Below are positions 46,608 to 56,500 of a stretch of 64,000 nucleotides of DNA, piece by piece (positions within the stretch are counted from its first letter, which is position 1; every line of letters begins with the position of its first letter). The translations under genes were made by a program, and so were the position numbers. The stretch comes from Bacteroidetes bacterium UBA5697 (GTDB lineage: Bacteria; Bacteroidota; Bacteroidia; B-17B0; Aurantibacillaceae), in NCBI GenBank assembly GCA_002420145.1, contig DIHL01000023.1, positions 248,001-312,000 of the forward strand, read 5' to 3'. Below the pieces are notes generated by a model, which had not been told where the DNA came from, did no database searches, and saw only the letters and a list, made by a program, of their open reading frames with translations.

Positions 46608-46643
46608 AAAATTGAATTTTATTTGAAAATTGAATTTTATTTG
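46608..46643. promoter_or_regulatory. Perfect tandem 18-bp direct repeat
   Basis: The unit aaaattgaattttatttg occurs twice with no gap (46608-46625 and 46626-46643). It is followed by TACATTTA, a near -7 element, then the ATG of the response regulator at 46683. A binding site for that regulator is plausible. Confidence 0.5.
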
Positions 46644-46682
46644 ATTTTTACTTTACATTTAGCTTATTAAAAATATTACTTT

Positions 46683-47357
46683 ATGAGAATTCTGATTATT
46701 GAAGATGAAAAATCATTGCGTGAAGACGTTGTTGATTATTTAACAGAGAACGGATATAAATGCGATTTTGCTACAACTATTAAAAGTGCATTACAAAAAT
46801 TAAGTGATGTAGTTTATAGTTGTGCTTTAGTAGATGTTGGTTTGCCTGATGGTTCTGGAATCGAAATAGTAGAACATATTAAAAAAAACAATCCAGAGAT
46901 GGGCGTTATTATAGTCACCGCAAAAAATGCCTTGGAAGATAAATTGCAAGGATTAAAAATTGGTGCTGATGATTATTTAACTAAGCCATTTCACTTGTCA
47001 GAATTAAGCGCTAGAGTTTATTCGGTTTTACGTCGAAGAAATTTTGGCGGAAAAAACTCTCTAGTATTTGATGGACTAGAAATAGATACAACCGAAAAAA
47101 AGGTAATTGCAAATGGAACACAATTGCAATTAACCAAAAAAGAATACGAAATTTTGGTTTACCTTGCTAGTAATCCAACGCACTTAATTACTAAAGAGGC
47201 TTTAGCAGATGCTATTTGGGGAGATAAGGCAGATATGGCAACTTCTTTTGATTTTGTATACAGTCAAATCAAAAACCTAAAGAAAAAATTAAATGAAGCT
47301 GATTTAAAAAACTACATTAAAGTGGTTTATGGGATGGGATATAAGTTTAAGGACTAG
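46683..47357 (+). CDS. OmpR-type response regulator
   Basis: 224 residues. The receiver domain has acidic pocket EDEKS, phospho-acceptor Asp in VDVGLPDGSG and Lys in LTKPF. The C-terminal winged helix (LTKKEYEILVYLASNP, then KVVYGMGYKF) binds DNA. It is paired with the histidine kinase 10 bp downstream. A perfect tandem repeat just upstream may be its own operator. Confidence 0.95.
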   Translation: MRILIIEDEKSLREDVVDYLTENGYKCDFATTIKSALQKLSDVVYSCALVDVGLPDGSGIEIVEHIKKNNPEMGVIIVTAKNALEDKLQGLKIGADDYLTKPFHLSELSARVYSVLRRRNFGGKNSLVFDGLEIDTTEKKVIANGTQLQLTKKEYEILVYLASNPTHLITKEALADAIWGDKADMATSFDFVYSQIKNLKKKLNEADLKNYIKVVYGMGYKFKD

Positions 47358-47367
47358 TTCTTAAATC

Positions 47368-48636
47368 ATGAAGCTTCTTACCAAATCTAATATTTATACA
47401 ACTATCACTACAGTGTTGCTTTTTGCAATGGGTATTTTTATTGTGTATCAGGTTATTATGATTCGTTTGGATAGCGAAGTGGATGAGCAATTATTATCGA
47501 CCAAAGAAAAAATTGTAAAGGGCTTATCTGATGGTATTTCTCCAAACGAGTATTTAGCAAATATTGGTCAAAAAATTTACGTCAGAAAGATTGAAACGCA
47601 AACAATTTTTGGAAATCAATTTATAGAGTACATCGAAAAAGACCCTAAAGATCCATCAAGTGATGGAGACATTACTCAGCGCGAGTTACTTTTTCAAATT
47701 GCCGTAAATGGCAATGTTTATGAAGTTACCATTTGTAACTCGTTAACCGAAGGAAAAAAAATCGGTGATTATATAGCTGTAGTTGTATTAATTTTTATGG
47801 TAATTTCTGTTATCATTTTGTTTTTATTGAACCGATTAATTTCAGCATTTATTTGGTCGCCGTTTTATGATACATTGACTAAAATTAAGACATGGAATAT
47901 TAAAAAAAATGAAGTCTTAAATTTTAAAACAACTGATATAGATGAGTTTCATTTATTAAATGATACAGTAAAAGATTTAACGCATCAAATTCAAGCAGAT
48001 TACCATAATTTAAAAGAGTTTACCGAAAATGTTTCTCATGAAGCTCAAACTCCATTATCCATTATAAGTACTAAGTTGGAATTATTAATGCAACAAGATA
48101 ATTACAACGATAAACAAAATAAATTATTAGTTCAGATTTATAACGCTACTCAGCGCATGCATAAATTAAATGAAGGATTAATTTTATTGACACGTATTGA
48201 GAATAAGCAATTTGTTGAAACTAGCACCATTGAATTGACGCATGCCTTTGATGAGAAAATAGAAGTGTTGGAAGATTTTATTGAAGCAAAACAAATTACT
48301 ATCGAAAAACATTACAATAAGCAAATTACAAAAGAAGTAAATCCTATTCTTTTAACTATTCTTTTAAATAATTTATGTATTAATGCCATTAAATATAATC
48401 TAGAAGAAGGTGGGATTATTAGAATTACTGTAGATGAAGATTCTTTTTCGGTTGAAAACACAAGTTATATAGATAAAATTAATAGACAGTTTTTATTTGA
48501 CCGTTTTAATAAAAATTCTATCTCAGGATCTTTAGGATTAGGCCTTTCATTGATTAAAAAAATTGTTGATTTTTATAACTGGCAAGTGACTTATTCTCAT
48601 AAAGACGGAATACATAAATTTAAAATTTATATGTAG
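47368..48636 (+). CDS. Sensor histidine kinase
   Basis: 422 residues. Two transmembrane helices (about 12-32 and 133-156) enclose a periplasmic domain of about 100 residues. The phosphorylated His is in SHEAQTPLSII; the ATPase domain has the N box NNLCINAIKYN and the G box GLGLSLIKKI. It phosphorylates the regulator just upstream. The signal is unknown. It looks like the RprX-type kinases of Bacteroidota. Confidence 0.94.
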   Translation: MKLLTKSNIYTTITTVLLFAMGIFIVYQVIMIRLDSEVDEQLLSTKEKIVKGLSDGISPNEYLANIGQKIYVRKIETQTIFGNQFIEYIEKDPKDPSSDGDITQRELLFQIAVNGNVYEVTICNSLTEGKKIGDYIAVVVLIFMVISVIILFLLNRLISAFIWSPFYDTLTKIKTWNIKKNEVLNFKTTDIDEFHLLNDTVKDLTHQIQADYHNLKEFTENVSHEAQTPLSIISTKLELLMQQDNYNDKQNKLLVQIYNATQRMHKLNEGLILLTRIENKQFVETSTIELTHAFDEKIEVLEDFIEAKQITIEKHYNKQITKEVNPILLTILLNNLCINAIKYNLEEGGIIRITVDEDSFSVENTSYIDKINRQFLFDRFNKNSISGSLGLGLSLIKKIVDFYNWQVTYSHKDGIHKFKIYM

Positions 48637-48658
48637 TTTCGTGTTCTAAAAATTACTC

Positions 48659-49099
48659 ATGACAACTTCTATTTGGTACAAAGCGCCCAATTTATCTGAT
48701 ATAAATTCTTTAAATAAAAACACCTTAGGTCAAAATTTAGGGATTGAATTTACAGAAGTTGGCTCTGATTATTTAGTGGCAACAATGCCAGTGGACGAAA
48801 GAACTAAGCAGCCATTTGGTTTATTGCACGGAGGAGCCAATGTGGCTTTAGCAGAAACATTAGGCAGCGTGGCTTCATTACTTGTGGTAAATAGCGAAGT
48901 TTTTATTGGTGTAGGAGTAGAGATAAATGCCAATCATATAAAGGCTGTGTTGAGTGGTAAAGTTAGAGGAGTTTGTTCTCCTTTAAATGTGGCTGGAAAA
49001 AATCATGTGTGGGACATTAAAATTTATAATGAGGCAAATGAATTAACATGTGTGTCGAGATTTACATGTACTATTATTCCTAAAAGTAAATTTGTGTAA
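48659..49099 (+). CDS. Hotdog-fold thioesterase, PaaI type
   Basis: 146 residues. PFGLLHGGANVALAETLGS holds the active-site region of hotdog thioesterases (HGG and Glu). It hydrolyses an acyl-CoA such as DHNA-CoA or a phenylacetyl-type CoA. Its stop overlaps the start of the lipase gene by 1 bp. Confidence 0.9.
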   Translation: MTTSIWYKAPNLSDINSLNKNTLGQNLGIEFTEVGSDYLVATMPVDERTKQPFGLLHGGANVALAETLGSVASLLVVNSEVFIGVGVEINANHIKAVLSGKVRGVCSPLNVAGKNHVWDIKIYNEANELTCVSRFTCTIIPKSKFV

Positions 49100-50196
49100 T
49101 GTTGAAGCTTAGATTTATTTTACTGATCATTTTTGCTCATTCTGTTTTAATTTCTCAAACTAAATTAAAACCAAATTTTGATGCCCAAGAATTTTTAGAT
49201 GTCTTGCATTTAGAATGGGCTCATCAAGATAGTGGAAGCAGGTATGCTCCAAAAACATTACCATTAAATTATAAACGGGTTTACCGATCGCCTGAAGTTG
49301 GGTTAAAGAATAAAGTTGATTTTTGGTTAAGAGATGATTCGGTTGGTGTTATTTGTTTGCGATATACTGTTGGCGGCACCAGTTGGTTAGAGAATTTTTA
49401 TAGCGGATTAATTAAAGCTCGAGGCACATTAAAATTAAATGATTCTACATCTTTTGATTACAAGTTTTCAAATGATGAAAAAGCATTTGTTCATCATGGT
49501 TGGGCCATTGGAGCTTGCCATTTAGCGCCGTATGTTACACAAAAAATAAACGAGTATTATAAACAAGGTGTTAAAGAATTTATTATTGTAGGTCATAGTC
49601 AAGGAGCTGCCCTATCATTTTTAATGCGCTCTTATTTACAATATGCCCCCGAATCGGTAGTTCCAAAAGACATTACGTATAAAGTATATTGTAGCGCTGC
49701 CCCAAAACCAGGGAATTTATTTTACGCCTATGATTTTGATTTTATTACTCGTAACGGTTGGGCTTATCGTATTGTCAATACAAATGACTGGGTTCCTCAA
49801 ACGCCTTTTTCTGTTCAAACTATTAGCGATTTACATCCAACAAATCCTTTAGCAAAACGCAAACAATTAATGAAAAGAAGATTAAAGAAACCATTAGTTC
49901 GCTTATACGTTAATCATGCTGTAAAAGATATGGAAGACGCCGCTCGTAAAACAAACAGAAAATATCATAAATACCTCACCAAACGTATGGGAGTATTCGT
50001 TAAAAAGTCGCTAAAAGAATATAAAGACCCAGCTATTGAAAAAAGTAACTTTTATATGACTGCAGGTATTCCAATTATACTACAACCGGATAGTACCTAC
50101 GATGAGAAATTTAAGTTTGATGGTGTTAATGTGTTTTTACATCATATGTTTGAACCATATATCTATTTAACAGAACAATATTACCTAAAAAAATAG
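49099..50196 (+). CDS. Secreted class 3 lipase-like protein
   Basis: 365 residues. A signal peptide (LRFILLIIFAHSVLISQ) is followed by an alpha/beta hydrolase domain with the nucleophile elbow VGHSQGAAL and a downstream Asp/His region (NTNDWVPQTPF and FLHHMFEPYI). It resembles Lipase_3 proteins. The substrate is unknown. It is translationally coupled to the thioesterase before it. Confidence 0.85.
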   Translation: MLKLRFILLIIFAHSVLISQTKLKPNFDAQEFLDVLHLEWAHQDSGSRYAPKTLPLNYKRVYRSPEVGLKNKVDFWLRDDSVGVICLRYTVGGTSWLENFYSGLIKARGTLKLNDSTSFDYKFSNDEKAFVHHGWAIGACHLAPYVTQKINEYYKQGVKEFIIVGHSQGAALSFLMRSYLQYAPESVVPKDITYKVYCSAAPKPGNLFYAYDFDFITRNGWAYRIVNTNDWVPQTPFSVQTISDLHPTNPLAKRKQLMKRRLKKPLVRLYVNHAVKDMEDAARKTNRKYHKYLTKRMGVFVKKSLKEYKDPAIEKSNFYMTAGIPIILQPDSTYDEKFKFDGVNVFLHHMFEPYIYLTEQYYLKK

Positions 50197-50314
50197 TGAA
50201 TTTGTCCCCCGATTTTAGCCAGTCAACCACTTAAAAGGTCGTTTATCTAAAATCTGTAATTTGTTTGGCAAATTCTGTTAAATTAGCCCTCGATTTTTAA
50301 ACTAAAACCCCGTT

Positions 50315-52477
50315 ATGAAAAAACTAGTACTATCAATTGTATTATTATCATTTTTATTTCAGCCAATTGCCAAAGCCGATGAAGGTATGTGGTTGCCAAT
50401 GTTATTAGGCGAACAAGTGTATGCCGATATGGTTAAAAAAGGCTTAAAAGTATCAAAAGAGCAGTTATACAGCATGAATCAAGCTTGTGTTAAAGACGCT
50501 ATCATTATTTTTGGTGGTGGTTGTACTGGTGAGATTGTAAGTAAAGAAGGATTAATTTTTACTAATCACCATTGTGGTTATGGAGCTATTGCTGCTGCAA
50601 GTTCTGTAGATCATAATTATTTAAAAGATGGTTTTTGGGCTAAATCAAAATCAGAAGAAATTTATGCTCCTGGTGTTCATGCGCAGTTTTTAATGAAAAT
50701 TGTTGATGTTACTGATAAAGTAAACGAAAAAATTAAAGATATTCCTGCGTTAGAGTTAACTCAAAAATTACCAGGTATTTTAGCGGAAATGGCTACTAAA
50801 GAAACAGAAGGTTCTGGTTACGAAGGGCGAATTGCTTCTATGTTTAAAGCGAATCAATTTTTATTATTTGTTTATGAGCGCTACAAAGATGTTCGTTTAG
50901 TTGGTACACCTCCTGAGAGTATTGGCAAATTTGGTGGCGACACTGATAATTGGGAATGGCCTCGTCACACAGGTGATTTTTCAATCTTCCGTGTGTATAC
51001 AAACAAAGATGGAAAAGCTTCTGAATATGCAGCAGATAACGTTCCATTGAAATCTAAATATTCTTTACCAGTTTCTATTAAAGGCGTTAAAGATGGCGAT
51101 TATACAATGATTTGGGGTTACCCAGGTGGGACTAACCGTTACGAAACTTCTTACGGAGTTAAATTGAAAACAGATATCGAAAATCCTTCTTTAGTTGATT
51201 TACGTGACGCTCGTTTAAAATTCATGTTAGAAGAAATGAAAAAAGACCCTGCAGTTAAAATTCAATTAGCAGGTAACTACGCTGGTATTGCTAACTACTG
51301 GAAATTTTTTGATGGAGAATCAAAGCAATTATTAAAATATAAAACATATGAAGAAAAACAAGCAAATGAAGCAGCGTTTTTAGCTTGGGCTAAGGGCAAA
51401 CCTGAATTTGAAAATGTATTTAACGAATACAAAAAAATGTACGATGCCTGGAGGCCTTATGCAAAACAACGTGTGTATATGACAGAAGGTATTTTTGGTT
51501 CTCCGTTAATTGCTTTCGCTTCATCATTGCAAAGATTAGATGCTACTTTAAGTAAGAAAGATGTTACTAAAGAAGAAATTACTAAAGCTGCTGATGCTGT
51601 AAAAACAGCTCGTGCTAATTTCATTAAAGGAGAAAATGTAGTATCTGATAAAAACATCTTAGCATTTGTTACTCAAGCTTTTTATAATGATATCGAAGCT
51701 GCTCAACATCCTGCAGGTTTTTATGCAATGTTAAATAGTAAGTTTGGAGATTTAAAATCAAAGTCTACTTATGAAGCATTTTCTAATTATGTATTTTCTA
51801 ACACTGCGTTTTTAGATAATACTAAGTGGGATGCTTTTATTGCTAATCCTGATACAGCAACATTGCATAAGGATCCTGCCTTTATGATGGCTAATGCATT
51901 TAATACAAACTTTAATAGTAAGTATGCAAAATCATTTGCTGATTTCAATGCTCAGAATTTTGTACTAGGTAAAACGTATTTAAAAGGTGTTTTAGAAATG
52001 AATAAAGGAAAGAAAATGTATCCAGATGCTAACTTCACTATGCGTGTTAGTTTTGGTAACGTAAAATCTTATTCTCCTAAAGACGCTGTAAAATATAGCC
52101 ACATCTGTACTTTATCGGGTATCCTAGAAAAATATAAACCAGGAGATTATGAATTTGATGCGCCAGTTAAATTAATTGAGTTAGCAAAAGCAAAAGATTT
52201 TGGTCAGTATGCAGACGCTGCTTCAAAAGATATCGTAGTTTCTTTTATTAGTTCTAACGACATTACAGGCGGTAACTCAGGTTCGCCAGTAATTAATGCT
52301 AATGGAGAGTTAATTGGTTTAGCATTTGATGGTAATTATGAAGCATTAAGTCACAAAATTAAATTTGATAAAGACTTAAACCGTACTATTAATTTAGATG
52401 TACGCTACTTATTATGGGTAGTAGAAAAATTAGGAGGTGCTACAAATATCATCGCCGAATTAGATTTAAGAAAATAA
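50315..52477 (+). CDS. S46 dipeptidyl-peptidase, DPP7-like
   Basis: 720 residues, secreted (signal MKKLVLSIVLLSFLFQPIAK). The chymotrypsin-like triad is His85 in TNHHCGYG, an Asp in RHTGDFSIF (about 221) and Ser655 in GGNSGSP. Residue 673 is Gly (FDGNYEA), the residue of DPP7, whereas DPP11 carries Arg and prefers acidic P1 residues, as I recall. It should release dipeptides from oligopeptides in the periplasm. Transcribed alone, terminated by a strong hairpin. Confidence 0.93.
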   Translation: MKKLVLSIVLLSFLFQPIAKADEGMWLPMLLGEQVYADMVKKGLKVSKEQLYSMNQACVKDAIIIFGGGCTGEIVSKEGLIFTNHHCGYGAIAAASSVDHNYLKDGFWAKSKSEEIYAPGVHAQFLMKIVDVTDKVNEKIKDIPALELTQKLPGILAEMATKETEGSGYEGRIASMFKANQFLLFVYERYKDVRLVGTPPESIGKFGGDTDNWEWPRHTGDFSIFRVYTNKDGKASEYAADNVPLKSKYSLPVSIKGVKDGDYTMIWGYPGGTNRYETSYGVKLKTDIENPSLVDLRDARLKFMLEEMKKDPAVKIQLAGNYAGIANYWKFFDGESKQLLKYKTYEEKQANEAAFLAWAKGKPEFENVFNEYKKMYDAWRPYAKQRVYMTEGIFGSPLIAFASSLQRLDATLSKKDVTKEEITKAADAVKTARANFIKGENVVSDKNILAFVTQAFYNDIEAAQHPAGFYAMLNSKFGDLKSKSTYEAFSNYVFSNTAFLDNTKWDAFIANPDTATLHKDPAFMMANAFNTNFNSKYAKSFADFNAQNFVLGKTYLKGVLEMNKGKKMYPDANFTMRVSFGNVKSYSPKDAVKYSHICTLSGILEKYKPGDYEFDAPVKLIELAKAKDFGQYADAASKDIVVSFISSNDITGGNSGSPVINANGELIGLAFDGNYEALSHKIKFDKDLNRTINLDVRYLLWVVEKLGGATNIIAELDLRK

Positions 52478-52496
52478 TATTAGCTTAGTTTTTTGA

Positions 52497-52530
52497 AGCC
52501 CTTTCGTCAGATGGCGAAAGGGCTTTTTTA
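52497..52530 (+). terminator. Terminator after the S46 peptidase gene
   Basis: 10-bp stem AGCCCTTTCG/CGAAAGGGCT (52497-52506, 52515-52524) followed by a run of T. Confidence 0.92.
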
Positions 52531-52544
52531 TTGGTATTATTTAT

Positions 52545-53478
52545 TTATTCAAGTATCAATTTAAATAATTTAGTTCCTTCATTTGTATTAGCTTTTAAGT
52601 AATAAACTCCTTTACTCATCGTACTCATATCAATTGTTGCTTGATTAGAGTTTTTGATGGTTTCAGTTTTTACTGTTTGACCTAATGTATTAATAATTTC
52701 AATTTGTAGCTTATCTGTATCAATCGTATTAGATACTGTAAACAAACCGCTACTTGGATTTGGGAAAATATCGACATTACTTAGTCTTTTTTCTTTTGAA
52801 TCTGTAGAAGTTGTGTTGGCGCAATTTCCAAAAACAATATTTGGTCTTTTATTGTTTATTGTGGATTGAACAGTATCTGTGCCACATAAACTAGTTATAT
52901 CACTTAATGCATATATACATTTTGTAACACTTGTTAGTGTTGAAGGCATTATAGGATTATTAGTATATAACACGTTAGTATTTAAGTCATAACAAATGTC
53001 AACTAATAAACTAGATACTCCATCCCATAAGTAAGGATTTGAAAAATTGTGTGTATTTGTCCCAACTATAGGCGTATAGCTTGTCGTTGAATATACTTGA
53101 GTGAGTCCAACATTATCAAAAACATTTGTTAATGAGGTTTGTGAAACGCATTTTAGACTAATTTTTAAACTAGGAAGCGCGCCAATATATCCAGATGGAA
53201 TAGAATTTATGAAAAATGCTACAGATGATATATTTCCTTGCAAAACACCAGCAGTACTTAATTCACTTGCTATAAAAAAGTAATTGGTGTCGACTGTTTT
53301 TATACCAATGTCCGTATATACTTGGAAAATCAGCGGGCGAATTAACTAAAGTCCCTGTTCCAATACTAAATTGCGGAGAAGCACTGCAGTCTCCTGCTGC
53401 AGATAAGCTACAAGAAACTTGAGAAGAAATTTTGTATGAAATACATATAATGGCGATTAAAACATATAATTTTTTCAT
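52545..53478 (-). pseudogene. Frameshifted T9SS-sorted secreted protein
   Basis: Two minus frames together encode one protein. The first starts at ATG 53478 with a signal peptide (KKLYVLIAIICISYKISSQ) and runs to KNSRHQ; the second continues with FFIASELSTAGVLQGNIS, which matches the usual repeat of such proteins, and ends in a Por sorting domain. The frame is lost at about 53275-53286 beside a six-base A/T run; one extra base explains it. Either an inactivated gene or a sequencing error. Its C-terminal DNA is almost identical to that of the next gene. Confidence 0.8.
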
Positions 53479-53564
53479 ATTTTTCAATTTTACTATAAAT
53501 AAATATACAAAAAAAGCTCTTATGATTTATCATAAGATCTTTTTATATTTTATCAATAATAATA

Positions 53565-56500
53565 TTATTCTAAAATAACTTTAAATAATTTAGTTCCTTC
53601 ATTTGTTTTAGCTTTTAAGTAATAAACTCCTTTACTCATCATGCTCATATCAATTGTTGTTTGATTTGAGTTTTTGATGGTTTCAGTTTTTACTGTTTGG
53701 CCTAAGGTATTTATAATAGTAATATTTAAACTTTCAATAGATGTTGCAGTAGAAATAGTAAATACACCATTATTAGGATTAGGATAAATTGATATAGTTT
53801 CATCAGTTGCTAAGTTTTCAATTCCAGTACAAGGACTAACAGTTAAGGTAATGGAATTGTTGCCGTTACAAGTCCCATTTGATCCGGTTACAGTATAAAT
53901 AGTTGTTGTTGTTGGATTTGCAACTACTACGTTTGCATTTGCACTATTTAATGTTGCAGCAGGTGTCCATGTATAACTAGTAGCTCCGCTTGCAGTTAAT
54001 GTAGCAGTTTGACCTGTACAAATTAATGTTGGAGAAGCAATAGATGCAACAGTTGGACTAGGTGTTACGTTTATTGTAAATGTTTTTGATGCTCCAGTAC
54101 AAACTCCGTTTCTTCCTGTTACTGTATAAATAGTTGTTGAAGAAGGTGATAAAGTACTAGTAGTACCTGAACCTGTTGGCAACCAAGTATAACTAGCTGC
54201 ACCAGTTAAACTTACAACAACAGATGTTCCATTACAAATAGTTGTATTTGTAACCGATGTAACTACTGTAGGAGTTGTGCTAACATTAATAGCAATTGTT
54301 TTTGAGGAACTACAAGTTCCGTTTGACCCCGTAACTGTATATGTTGTATTTGATGTAGGTGTAACAGCTATTACAGATGTTGTTTGACTTCCAGGTAACC
54401 AAGTATAAGTTGTTGCCCCACTAGCGGTTAATGTTGTACTTTGTCCAGCACAAATACTAGTAGAAGATGCTGTAACTGCCACAGTAGGAGAAGTATTAAC
54501 ATTCACTGTAAATGTTTTAGATGCTCCTACGCAACCTCCATTACTACCTGTAACTGTATATATTGTTGTTGATGTTGGAGATAATGTACTAGTAGATCCC
54601 GAACCTGAAGGTAACCATGTGTAAGTTGTTGCACCGGTTACACTAGCCACAACAGAAGTGCCACTACAAATAGTTGTATTTGTAATCGATGTAACTACTG
54701 TTGGAGTTGCACTTACATTAACAGTAATTGTTTTTGGCGCACTATTACATGTTCCATTTTTGCCTGTTACAGTATACGAAGTTGTTGTTGTTGGGGTAAC
54801 AGCAATAACGGTTGTTGTTTGCCCTCCTGGCAACCAAGTGTAAGTGGACGCACCACTAGCTGTTAATGTTGATGTTTGTCCTGCACAAATAGTGGCAGAG
54901 GACGCTGTGATATTTACAGTAGGTGTAGTAGTGACATTAATTGTGAAATTTTTAGGAGCACTATTACAACTTCCTGTTCTTCCAGTTACAGTATATATAG
55001 TTGTTGACGTTGGAGATAATGTACTTGTTGTGCCTGATCCAGTAGGAAGCCAAGTATACGTTGTTGCACCAGTTGCATTAACAACTACCGAAGTTCCACT
55101 ACAAATAGTTGTATTGGTTATGGAAGTAACAACTGTTGGCGTTGCTGTCATATTAATTGAAATAGTTTTACTTGAGCTACAAGTTCCATTTGAACCATTT
55201 ACAGTATAGGTCGTATTTGCCGTTGGAGTAACAACTATACTTGCGGTTGTTTGTCCGCCTGGCAACCAAGCGTAGGTTGTTGCACCACTAGCTGTTAGTG
55301 TAGAGGATTGTCCTGCACAAATTGTAGAAGAAGAAGCTGTAATATTTACAGTTGGGTTAGGAGAAACGGTAATTGTAACATTGCGCACGGCACTCGTACA
55401 TCCATTTGTAGAACCTGTGATTGTATAAATTGTAGTTGATGTTGGAGACAATGTACTTGTAGTTCCAGAACCTGATGGTAACCAAGTATAAGTTGTTGCA
55501 CCAGTTAAATTTTCAACTACAGATCCGCCGTTACAAATAGTAGTATTAGTTATTGATGCCACAACTGTTGGAGTTGCTGTAATAGTAATTGATTTTGTGG
55601 CAGTAGTTGTGCCAGAGCCATTAGCTACGGTTAAAGTAATTGTTTTTACGCCTGCTGATGTATACGTTACAGAAGTATTTTGTGTAGTAGCTGAAGATGG
55701 AGTTCCGCCAGTCATTGTCCATGTCCAAGAAGTAGGTCCTCCTGTTGACGCATCAGTTAATGTAATAGGAACACCAGTACATCCCACACTAGCAGAGGTG
55801 ATGGCTGCAGTAGGAGAAGTTGCGGTTCCAGCACCTGTAATATTTATATTATCCAAGTGAATAACATCACCATAATGTCCTCTGTTAATAAAAGCGATCA
55901 TTACATTTGCATTACCAACATAAGGTGTTAAGTCAATCGAATCTTTTACCCATTGAGTAGAAGCGGTTGGAGTAAAAGGAGCAGCAGACGAAGATGATGT
56001 AGCAGTAGCTAATTGAGAACCGCCTTTTAAGTATGGATATGTTGTTGAGGTACCACAGTTTGTTGAAACTCCAATTTGTAATGTGTCAATATATGGAGAT
56101 GCAAATGTTTGAGAATAGGATCTGTAAAAAGTCATTTTCGCTGATGAGAAACTACTTAAATTCACATAGGTTTTTAATTCATCTCGGGTGGGAGTGATGC
56201 TATCTGTCCAATTATCAAATACTGTACTTTGTGTACTATTGTATCCAGCCGTTGTTTTTAATTTCCACTTAATATTGTCATTTCCAGCATCATTAATGTA
56301 CCAGTTTGTTGGAGGATATATTGCTGATTGAAAGTCTTGCACTAAAGGTAAACTTGCTGCGCTAACTACGTTGATGTATGCAGCAACTGAATATGTGCTA
56401 CTGCCATTGGCATTAGTAGCAATTAACTGAACACTATAAGTTCCAGGAGTGTTATACGTAACTGTAGGATTAGAAACTGCAGATGTTGAAGGTGTTCCTC

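Noticed and set aside
53830..55580. Regular repeats that could suggest a CRISPR or satellite array
   Set aside because: The period is about 435 bp and the frame codes for Ig-like domains, so this is protein repetition.
54658..55860. Long plus-strand open frames opposite the Ig repeats
   Set aside because: They are rich in Val and Thr and arise from the reverse complement of the repeats. The minus strand encodes a complete protein with signal and sorting domain.
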